From: Sideroxydans sp.
GTDB lineage: Bacteria; Pseudomonadota; Gammaproteobacteria; Burkholderiales; Gallionellaceae
NCBI GenBank assembly: GCA_013791855.1
Contig: VMTA01000038.1
Location: 1 to 64,000 of the forward strand
Length of the DNA stretch: 64,000 nucleotides
Reading direction: 5' to 3'
Position numbers and translations under genes: made by a program. Below the pieces are notes generated by a model. The model saw only the letters and a list, made by a program, of their open reading frames with translations. It had not been told where the DNA came from and did no database searches. Each line of letters opens with the position of its first letter. The first letter of the stretch is position 1. This document shows, in pieces, positions 57,517 to 64,000 of the stretch.

Positions 57517-58558
57517 TAATCTGTTCCCCACGCTGGCGCGCTTCCGCTTCTCCGTACAGATCGTCATGCTGTTCGTCACCGTGTACGGCGGCGCGCTGCT
57601 CGGCAGTTACACCGTGGATCGCATCTCACAGGCACTGCCGTCCCTGTCCTGTGCCTATGACAAGATGACCGGCGACCATTGCATCCTCATCGTGACCCAG
57701 CATCAGTTGCACCACCGCGTCGGGGCCGCACTTGCCAAGGCGGGCGATGTCGCGCTCAACGTGTTCATCCCCACGCTGATGTCGGTGGGCGTGTTCTTCA
57801 TGTTCTTCTTTTTTTTGAACAAGGCATTCTGCGGCTGGGTCTGTCCGCTGGGCACGGTGCAGGAAATGATCTACAAGATCGGTCGCCGCATCGGCCGTCC
57901 GCTCAAACGCTTCACGCCCGAGAACGTGGGTCGCGTACGGCCGGCCAAATGGCTGATGCTGCTGGTACTGGTGTTGGGCCTGCCGACACTGGCCGGCATG
58001 GGCACCGTCGCCAACGAACTGGGCGACCCGTTCTGTCAGGTATGCCCGTCGCGCATCGCCACCACCTTGCTGACGGCGGATACCGAGCAGCTCGCCGTGC
58101 ATACCGGCACGGGCATCAACCTATTCCTGGGCGCGCTGGGCAATGCCTTGTTCGGCTTCATCATCATCGCCGCCCTGGCGGTGCGTCAGCCGTTCTGCCG
58201 CATCTGCCCGCTGCTGTCGTGGAATGCGCTGTTCCAGAAGCTGTCGCCGATGAGGCTGGTGAAGAAGGAATCACACGAGAAATGCGAGAAGTGCGGCGTG
58301 TGCGAGAAAGCCTGCCCGATGGACATCCACGAGATCGGCACGGCATTCGGCAGCAAAGCCTTCCACGAGGATTGCACGCTATGCGGACGCTGTGCCGAAT
58401 ATTGTCCGGACGACGATGTGATCCAGATCAAGTTCTTCGGCTTCAAGCTGTTCGGTTCCTCGCGTGACTACTACAAGGCACGCGTGAAGTTCGAAACACC
58501 GGAAGGCCAACCGAAGAAACGCGTGATCCCCATCCTGCGCGCCAAAGAAAATGGATGA
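57509..58558 (+). CDS. Membrane polyferredoxin of the NapH/CcoG/FtrD type
   Basis: 349 residues with several membrane helices. Cysteine motifs, by residue: CGWVCP 108-113, CQVCP 176-180 and CRICP 230-234 in the membrane part, and two C-terminal 4Fe-4S ferredoxin sets (Cys259, 262, 265, 269 and Cys289, 292, 295, 299). This is the architecture of NapH, NosR C-termini and FtrD, which move electrons across or along the inner membrane. In iron systems such as FtrABCD the polyferredoxin is thought to drive metal redox change at the permease. It overlaps both neighbours, showing tight coupling. Confidence 0.88.
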   Translation: MLNNLFPTLARFRFSVQIVMLFVTVYGGALLGSYTVDRISQALPSLSCAYDKMTGDHCILIVTQHQLHHRVGAALAKAGDVALNVFIPTLMSVGVFFMFFFFLNKAFCGWVCPLGTVQEMIYKIGRRIGRPLKRFTPENVGRVRPAKWLMLLVLVLGLPTLAGMGTVANELGDPFCQVCPSRIATTLLTADTEQLAVHTGTGINLFLGALGNALFGFIIIAALAVRQPFCRICPLLSWNALFQKLSPMRLVKKESHEKCEKCGVCEKACPMDIHEIGTAFGSKAFHEDCTLCGRCAEYCPDDDVIQIKFFGFKLFGSSRDYYKARVKFETPEGQPKKRVIPILRAKENG

Positions 58559-59198
58559 GTGGCAACTGTCGCAGCAGACCACGCTGTTCACCGTGTGGCT
58601 GCTCGGTGCCTCGCTGGGCCTGACCGCCTGCACCGCCACCTGTCTGCCGTTCATGGGCACCTGGATATTGGGACGCGGCGGCAGTCAGATGCAGGCGCTG
58701 CGCGACACAGCGTTGTTCGTCAGCGGCCGCATCCTGGCTTATACGATGCTGGGGGCGCTGGCCGCAGCGGCGGGCACATGGCTGTCGCAGGCGATGCAGG
58801 GCGGCAGCGGCAATCTGTTCATCGGGGCGGCGTCCATCGCCGCAGGGCTGTGGCTGCTGCGCAGCAAGCCAACGCGTGCACCGTGCGGAGTGTCGAAGCG
58901 GGCGGGCAGTGCGCCGCCCTTGCTGCTCGGCTTCTCGCTCAGCCTAACGCCGTGCGCACCGCTGGCATCCTTGCTCGCCGTATGTGCGGCGGCAGGCAGC
59001 ATCCAGCTCGGCATGGCCAACGGCGTGATGTTCGGATTGGGCGCGGCGCTGACACCGCTGCTGATACTATTGCCGCTGATCAGCCTGCTCGGTAAACAGT
59101 TGCGCGAGAACCGCGACTGGCTGACGCGCTGGATACGCTGGGGCGCGGCGGCAGTGTTGATCGTGCTCGGTCTGCGCCGGGTGTTGCTCTATGTGTAA
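58551..59198 (+). CDS. SafE/DsbD-like six-helix membrane protein
   Basis: 215 residues with about six membrane helices. The N-terminal half has LTACTATCLPFMG and the C-terminal half LTPCAPLASLLAV, with Cys-containing, proline-marked kinks in two similar halves, as in the DsbD/CcdA and SafE groups that move thiol or metal reducing power. It overlaps the end of the polyferredoxin gene (ATGGATGA). It may pass electrons to, or move metal across, the membrane in the same system. Substrate unknown. Confidence 0.75.
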   Translation: MDEWQLSQQTTLFTVWLLGASLGLTACTATCLPFMGTWILGRGGSQMQALRDTALFVSGRILAYTMLGALAAAAGTWLSQAMQGGSGNLFIGAASIAAGLWLLRSKPTRAPCGVSKRAGSAPPLLLGFSLSLTPCAPLASLLAVCAAAGSIQLGMANGVMFGLGAALTPLLILLPLISLLGKQLRENRDWLTRWIRWGAAAVLIVLGLRRVLLYV

Positions 59199-59227
59199 GT
59201 TGGTGTCGGGCGGAGCGCACTGGTAGC

Positions 59228-59872
59228 ATGTCGGCCCTTGTTCTATATCTGCCGCTGATGCATATGGACGCGTTGCGCGACACCATGCTGGAATCCCCTT
59301 GGTACGAACGCCTGACCGTGGTCGGTATCGTAGTACTTGCGCATCTGTCGCTGTTCGCCTTCTGGCTGGCGCAGCCGCAGCCGCCCAAGGTGGCGGTCAA
59401 CGAGATGTCCATCTCTTTCGCCAACATGCAGATGCAGCAGGCGGATGTTGCGCCACAGCCGGAAGTTAAACCGGCACCGAAGCGCGAACCGCGTGTGATC
59501 GAACCCGAGGCACCGCAGTCATCGGCCGAGCCGGTGGTGGAGGTGTCCGCGCCACCGACGGAGACGCCACCGTCGCCGGTGCAACTGGATGCCGAGCCGG
59601 ACTATCGCGCCGACTATCTGAACAATCCGCGTCCGCCGTATCCGCTGGTGGCGCGGCGCATGGGCTATCAGGGCAAGGTGGTACTGAATGTGGAGGTGCT
59701 GGCCGAGGGCAGGGCGGGCGAGGTGAAGTTGCAGACCAGCAGCGGCTACGACATCCTCGACAGGGCCGCGCTACAGACCGTCAAGACCTGGAAGTTCTCG
59801 CCTGCCACACGCTTCGGCCAGCCGATCACGCAGTGGTTCCTGGTGCCGATCAAATTTTCTTTAGAGGAATGA
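59228..59872 (+). CDS. tonB: TonB energy transducer
   Basis: 214 residues. One membrane helix (about 28-47) is followed by a Pro/Glu-rich periplasmic linker (about 70-122), and the TonB C-terminal domain (about 125-214) has RPPYPLVARRMGYQGKVVLNVEV and TVKTWKFSPA. TonB carries proton-motive energy from ExbBD to outer-membrane receptors. It lacks a strong ribosome site; a downstream ATG at 59261 is an alternative start. Its stop overlaps the exbB start (ATGA). It is likely dedicated to the receptor at the head of this cluster. Confidence 0.92.
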   Translation: MSALVLYLPLMHMDALRDTMLESPWYERLTVVGIVVLAHLSLFAFWLAQPQPPKVAVNEMSISFANMQMQQADVAPQPEVKPAPKREPRVIEPEAPQSSAEPVVEVSAPPTETPPSPVQLDAEPDYRADYLNNPRPPYPLVARRMGYQGKVVLNVEVLAEGRAGEVKLQTSSGYDILDRAALQTVKTWKFSPATRFGQPITQWFLVPIKFSLEE

Positions 59873-60537
59873 GCCGCATGATGAATGATTTCTTTTCCGT
59901 CAGCTCCCCCGTTGTTTCGGGCACGCTACTGTTGCTGATCGTGCTGTCCATCGTGACCTGGTCCATCGCCTTGTTCAAACTATGGAAGCAATATGAATCG
60001 CGCCAGCACGACCAGCGCTTCAATCGCGAGTTCTGGGCGGCGCGTGAGTGGAGCGGGGCGGAAAAGGTCAGCGCATCGAGCAAAGGCGACATCGCCAGAC
60101 TGGCGCAGGCCGGATTCGCCGAACTGAAGAACCTGAATTCCGCACAACAGGATCTGAAACATTCCGGTGCGCCACAGGATGTGCTCGAACGCATGCTGCG
60201 ACAGCAGTTGCAGAACATCCAGCGCTATCACGAGCGCGGTCTGGCCGAGCTGGCCAGCATCGGTTCCACCGCGCCATTCATCGGCCTGTTCGGTACCGTG
60301 TGGGGCATCATGCATGCACTGCAGAACATCGGACAGACAGGAACCGCTTCATTGGACGTGGTGGCAGGCCCGATCGGTGAAGCACTGGTCGCCACTGCCA
60401 TCGGTATCGCCACCGCCTTGCCTGCCGTGCTGGCCTATAACTTCTTCCTGCGCCGCCTCAAGGTGCATGTGACCGACCTGGAGAATTTCGCGCATGACTT
60501 CATGCGTCTGGCGCAGAAGCAAGACTTCAAGTTGTAA
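59869..60537 (+). CDS. exbB: ExbB proton-channel subunit
   Basis: 222 residues of the MotA/TolQ/ExbB family. The first helix lies near residues 15-35, and a cytoplasmic loop with ERMLRQQLQNIQRYHERGL follows. The conserved block GSTAPFIGLFGTVWGIMHAL marks the second helix, and AIGIATALPAVLAYN the third. It pairs with ExbD to energise TonB. ATG 59869 lies after TTAGAGGA; ATG 59878 is a possible alternative. Confidence 0.94.
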   Translation: MSRMMNDFFSVSSPVVSGTLLLLIVLSIVTWSIALFKLWKQYESRQHDQRFNREFWAAREWSGAEKVSASSKGDIARLAQAGFAELKNLNSAQQDLKHSGAPQDVLERMLRQQLQNIQRYHERGLAELASIGSTAPFIGLFGTVWGIMHALQNIGQTGTASLDVVAGPIGEALVATAIGIATALPAVLAYNFFLRRLKVHVTDLENFAHDFMRLAQKQDFKL

Positions 60538-60546
60538 GGAGGGGAC

Positions 60547-60960
60547 ATGGCTTTCGGCAATTCTTCGCAACAGGATGAAGGCAGCATGATGAGCGAGATC
60601 AACGTCACGCCGCTGGTGGACGTGATGCTGGTATTGCTGGTGGTGTTCATCATCACCGCGCCCTTGCTGGCGCCGCAGTCGCTCAAGATCAACCTGCCCA
60701 AGACCGACGCCGTGCAGCAGAACGACAAACCGCAACAGGTCAGTCTGGTGGTGGATGCGCAGGGCAATATCGAGATGGACAAGCAAGCTGTGAACGATAG
60801 CGAGCTGGCCGAGATGCTGCGTGCCCGCGCTACCGATCCGCAGTTCCAGTTGCAGATCGAAGCAGACAGCGCCGTGCCTTACGGTCGCGTGGCAACCTTG
60901 ATGGCGCTGGCGCAGAAGTCCGGTGTAAGCAAACTATCCTTCATCACCCTGTCCAAATAA
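60547..60960 (+). CDS. exbD: ExbD proton-channel subunit
   Basis: 137 residues. MSEINVTPLVDVMLVLLVVFIITAP is the single helix, with the proton-carrying Asp in VTPLVDVML. The periplasmic domain ends VSKLSFITLSK. AAGGAGG precedes the ATG. It closes the tonB-exbB-exbD set and is followed by a strong terminator. Confidence 0.95.
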   Translation: MAFGNSSQQDEGSMMSEINVTPLVDVMLVLLVVFIITAPLLAPQSLKINLPKTDAVQQNDKPQQVSLVVDAQGNIEMDKQAVNDSELAEMLRARATDPQFQLQIEADSAVPYGRVATLMALAQKSGVSKLSFITLSK

Positions 60961-60987
60961 CAGAGAAATCCCTTTCGCCAGAAAGGT

Positions 60988-61021
60988 GAAGAGGCACGCT
61001 GAGTCGTGCCTCTTCGTTTTT
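60988..61021 (+). terminator. Intrinsic terminator after exbD
   Basis: GAAGAGGCACG at 60988-60998 pairs perfectly over 11 bp with CGTGCCTCTTC at 61005-61015, followed by GTTTTT. It ends the receptor-polyferredoxin-TonB cluster. Confidence 0.9.
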
Positions 61022-61052
61022 CAATGGGATGGGGCGGGGCGCAAAGCTCGTA

Positions 61053-61095
61053 TATAATTGCGGGTGATTTTATTGCGCCCGGAACAACCGGGCGT
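61053..61095 (+). promoter_or_regulatory. -10 element and leader hairpin before pntA
   Basis: TATAAT at 61053-61058 is followed about 20 bp later by a perfect hairpin CGCCCGG-AACAA-CCGGGCG (about 61077-61095) and TTTC. The hairpin lies in the probable 5' leader. No good -35 is visible. Confidence 0.45.
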
Positions 61096-61123
61096 TTCAG
61101 TATGCGGTTTACAGGAGGGTTAC

Positions 61124-62701
61124 ATGCGTATTGGGATTCCTGCCGAGACAAGTGCAGGCGAGAAGCGCGTTGCGACAGTACCGGAAGTCGTAGAGAAGCT
61201 CATCAAGCTGGGTTTCACAGTCGCGGTTCAATCAGGCGCCGGAGACGCGGCAAATTGTAGTGACGATGCTTATCGTGCTGCCGGTGCGGAGATCATTGAT
61301 GGCGCAGCAAAGCTGTGGGCTGAATCCGACATCGTTTTCAAAGTGGTTGCCCCGACAAGTGCCGAAGTTGCGTTGATGCGCGAAGGCGGCACCCTGGTCG
61401 GTTTCATCTGGCCAGCGCAAAACCCCGAGTTGATGCAACAACTGGCTGCGAAGAAGGCGACGGTGCTGGCCATCGATGCCTTGCCGCGCATGTTGAGCCG
61501 CGCCCAGAAGATGGACGCGCTGACTTCCCAGGCTGGCGTCGCCGGCTACCGTGCCGTCATCGAGGCCGCCAATGTCTTCGGGCGCTTCTTCAACGGACAG
61601 ATCACGGCTGCGGGCAAGGTTCCGCCGGCCAAGGTGTTCATCGCCGGTGCCGGTGTCGCCGGTCTGGCGGCAATCGGCACGGCTGCCGGTCTGGGTGCCA
61701 TCGTGCGCGCCAACGACACCCGTGCCGAAGTGGCCGATCAGGTCAAATCGCTGGGCGGCGAATTCGTGAAAGTCGATTACGAAGAAGAGGGCGGCGGCGG
61801 CGGCGGTTATGCCAAGGTGATGAGCGAGGGCTTCCAGCAAGCCCAGCGCGACATGTACGCCAAACAGGCGCGCGAGGTGGACATCATCATCACCACCGCG
61901 CTGATCCCCGGCAAGCCCGCGCCCAGATTGATCACCGCCGAAATGGTGCAGAGCATGAAGCCCGGCAGCGTCATCGTCGACATGGCGGCGGAGCGCGGCG
62001 GCAACTGCGAACTGACCGAACCCGGCCAGGCGTTGGTGAAGCACGGTGTGACCATCGTCGGCTATACCGACCTGAACAGTCGTTTAGCCAAACAATCGTC
62101 CACGCTGTACGGCACCAACCTGTTCCGTCTGGCTGAAGAGCTATGCAAGAACAAGGACGGTGTCATCAACGTCAACATGGAAGACGACGCCATACGCGGC
62201 CTGACGGTCATCAAGGATGGCGAGATCACCTGGCCTGCGCCTGCGCCGAAGTTGGCTGCTGTGGCCAAACCCGCCGCAGCCAAACCGGCCACCGCTCCCG
62301 CTGCGAAAGGCCACGGCAGTGCCGGTGCACCGGCCTCGGCAGGGAAGATAGTCGCCATATTCAGTGTCGTGGCGCTGCTGTTCCTGCTCATCGGTGCGTA
62401 TGCGCCCGCAGCTTTCCTCGGACACTTCACCGTGTTCGTGCTGGCCTGCTTCGTCGGTTATATGGTGGTGTGGAACGTCACGCCAGCCCTGCATACCCCG
62501 CTGATGAGCGTCACCAACGCGATCAGCAGCATCATCGCCATCGGAGCGCTGGTGCAGATCGCGCCGCCGACGGTGCTCGGCCTGGATAGACCGGACGGCT
62601 GGATACTCTGGCTGGCCGTGGCGGGTATTGCGCTCACTGCGGTGAACATGTTCGGCGGCTTTGCGGTGACCAAACGCATGCTGTCGATGTTCCGCAAATA
62701 A
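61124..62701 (+). CDS. pntA: NAD(P) transhydrogenase subunit alpha
   Basis: PntA forms, with PntB, the proton-driven transhydrogenase that makes NADPH from NADH. The 525-residue protein is the long, unsplit form: an NAD-binding domain I ([50 protein letters not shown]) followed by a low-complexity Ala/Lys/Pro linker (about 385-410) and C-terminal membrane helices. The start ATG 61124 lies five bases after GGAGGG. pntB follows after 11 bp. Confidence 0.95.
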   Translation: MRIGIPAETSAGEKRVATVPEVVEKLIKLGFTVAVQSGAGDAANCSDDAYRAAGAEIIDGAAKLWAESDIVFKVVAPTSAEVALMREGGTLVGFIWPAQNPELMQQLAAKKATVLAIDALPRMLSRAQKMDALTSQAGVAGYRAVIEAANVFGRFFNGQITAAGKVPPAKVFIAGAGVAGLAAIGTAAGLGAIVRANDTRAEVADQVKSLGGEFVKVDYEEEGGGGGGYAKVMSEGFQQAQRDMYAKQAREVDIIITTALIPGKPAPRLITAEMVQSMKPGSVIVDMAAERGGNCELTEPGQALVKHGVTIVGYTDLNSRLAKQSSTLYGTNLFRLAEELCKNKDGVINVNMEDDAIRGLTVIKDGEITWPAPAPKLAAVAKPAAAKPATAPAAKGHGSAGAPASAGKIVAIFSVVALLFLLIGAYAPAAFLGHFTVFVLACFVGYMVVWNVTPALHTPLMSVTNAISSIIAIGALVQIAPPTVLGLDRPDGWILWLAVAGIALTAVNMFGGFAVTKRMLSMFRK

Positions 62702-62712
62702 GGATCACGATC

Positions 62713-64000
62713 ATGATGTCTTCAAGTTTGACCAGTGTCGCTTATCTCGGTGCGACGATTCTATTCATCCTCAGCCTCGGCGGTCTTTCCAACCCCGAGA
62801 CCTCACGTCGCGGCAATCTCTACGGCATGATAGGCATGACCATCGCCGTGCTGGCCACGGTGTTCGGTCCGCGCGTCACGATGGAAGGCCTGCCATGGAT
62901 CATCGGCGCGATGGTGGTGGGCGGCAGCATCGGCCTGTATGCCGCGCGCAAGGTGCAGATGACGCAGATGCCGGAACTGGTCGCGCTGATGCACAGCCTG
63001 GTCGGTCTGGCCGCCTGTCTGGTGGGCTACGCCAATTACATCGACCCGATGGCGTCACTGAATCTGTCACATGCCGAAAAGGCGATCCACGAGATCGAAG
63101 TCTATGTCGGCATTCTGATCGGCGCAGTGACCTTTGCCGGCTCCCTCATCGCCTTCGGCAAACTGGCGGGCAAGATCGGCGGCAAACCGCTGTTGCTGCC
63201 GGGGCGCCATTTCCTGAATCTGATCGGCCTGCTGGTCGTCATCGCGTTCGGCTACCAGTTCCTGCACGCGGAAACGATCGATGCGGGCATGTTCGCTCTG
63301 GCGGTGATGACCGTGATCGCGCTGCTGTTCGGCATCCACATGGTGATGGCCATCGGCGGCGCCGACATGCCGGTGGTGGTGTCCATGCTGAACAGCTACT
63401 CCGGCTGGGCGGCCGCAGCGACCGGCTTCATGCTGAACAACGACCTGCTGATCGTCACCGGCGCACTGGTCGGTTCCAGCGGCGCGATCCTTTCCTACAT
63501 CATGTGTCGCGCGATGAACCGCAACTTCATCAGCGTCATCGCGGGCGGTTTCGGCGGCGGCGCGCCTGCCAAGAAGTCCGGCGGCGACGCACAGCCGGTG
63601 GGCGAAGTGGTGTCCATCAGCGCAGTCGAAACGGCAGAACTGCTGCGCGAAGCCAAGAACGTCATCATCGTGCCGGGCTACGGCATGGCTGTGGCGCAGG
63701 CCCAGCATACAGTCAATGAGATCACGCAGTTCTTGCGCGAAAAAGGCGTCAACGTGCGCTTCGGCATCCACCCCGTGGCAGGCCGCATGCCCGGCCATAT
63801 GAACGTGTTGCTGGCCGAAGCCAAAGTGCCTTACGACATCGTGATGGAGATGGATGAGGTCAATGCGGACTTCCCCGATACCGACGTCTCCATGGTGATC
63901 GGTGCCAACGACATCGTGAACCCGGCCGCGCAGGAAGAACCCGGCAGCCCCATCGCCGGCATGCCGGTGCTGGAAGTGTGGAAGGCCAAGACCTCCATCG
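62713..64000 (+). CDS. pntB: NAD(P) transhydrogenase subunit beta (cut by window edge)
   Basis: 429 complete codons to the window end. The first part has about eight or nine membrane helices, including [27 protein letters not shown], a PntB hallmark that forms the proton path. From about residue 290 the NADP-binding domain III begins ([42 protein letters not shown]). AAGGATCACG precedes ATG 62713; a second ATG follows directly. The last few tens of residues are outside the window. Confidence 0.95.
   Translation, partial: MMSSSLTSVAYLGATILFILSLGGLSNPETSRRGNLYGMIGMTIAVLATVFGPRVTMEGLPWIIGAMVVGGSIGLYAARKVQMTQMPELVALMHSLVGLAACLVGYANYIDPMASLNLSHAEKAIHEIEVYVGILIGAVTFAGSLIAFGKLAGKIGGKPLLLPGRHFLNLIGLLVVIAFGYQFLHAETIDAGMFALAVMTVIALLFGIHMVMAIGGADMPVVVSMLNSYSGWAAAATGFMLNNDLLIVTGALVGSSGAILSYIMCRAMNRNFISVIAGGFGGGAPAKKSGGDAQPVGEVVSISAVETAELLREAKNVIIVPGYGMAVAQAQHTVNEITQFLREKGVNVRFGIHPVAGRMPGHMNVLLAEAKVPYDIVMEMDEVNADFPDTDVSMVIGANDIVNPAAQEEPGSPIAGMPVLEVWKAKTSI

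Overview
The window reads as a chromosomal segment of a Gram-negative betaproteobacterium. I infer, without a database search, something near the Nitrosomonadales/Gallionellaceae. The grounds are moderately high GC, Proteobacteria-type operons (rimP-nusA-infB-rbfA-truB-rpsO-pnp; tonB-exbB-exbD; pntA-pntB), outer-membrane receptors, a full L-Ara4N lipid A set, and small haem and hemerythrin proteins typical of a microaerophilic or metal-oriented lifestyle. Genes are tightly packed, often with ATGA start/stop overlaps. No phage, IS element, integrase or CRISPR array is visible.

Layout. 1-918: N-terminal part of a TonB-dependent receptor (minus strand, runs off the left edge). 1100-6855: class I aldolase, purT with a VOC protein and zapE in one tight operon, a small membrane protein, a Tas-like aldo/keto reductase and queF. 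6919-11686: smc, a DUF4124 protein and an unrecognised protein. 11760-14911: guaB and guaA. 14912-15248 is the only gap over 300 bp and holds two imperfect GC-rich repeat copies. 15249-17672: an 807-residue coiled-coil protein with a C-terminal membrane anchor. 17739-21788 (minus): SlyB-like lipoprotein, copper ATPase CopA, DUF3365 haem protein, DUF2892 protein and a cytochrome c'-like protein. 21918-25067: mtnP, a class II aldolase, apt and mtnA, a compact methylthioadenosine/5'-deoxyadenosine salvage operon that looks like a DHAP shunt. 25251-33614: transcription/translation operon rimP to pnp. 33692-36725: a UDG-like protein, uvrC and pgsA. 36760-37051: tRNA-Pro, tRNA-Arg and tRNA-His.

37138-39595: an NDP-sugar pyrophosphorylase and xseA. 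39635-46776: an arn operon for 4-amino-4-deoxy-L-arabinose modification of lipid A (arnT, one SMR flippase gene, arnB, arnC, arnA split into two genes, arnD), with an intrinsic terminator before arnD. 46832-50298: HDOD protein, PAS/GAF/HD-GYP protein and an overlapping bacteriohemerythrin. 50285-54212 (minus): miaA, aroG, mutL. 54337-60960: a self-contained metal-uptake-like cluster of TonB receptor, periplasmic/membrane protein, NapH/FtrD-like polyferredoxin, SafE/DsbD-like membrane protein, TonB, ExbB and ExbD. 61124-64000: pntA and the start of pntB.

The items most worth follow-up are the TonB-polyferredoxin cluster, the giant tail-anchored coiled-coil protein, the mtnP-aldolase-apt-mtnA shunt, the split arn operon with its internal terminator, and the repeat-containing gap after guaA. 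Several promoters share a -10 element followed by a GC-rich discriminator, which would fit growth-rate or stringent control.
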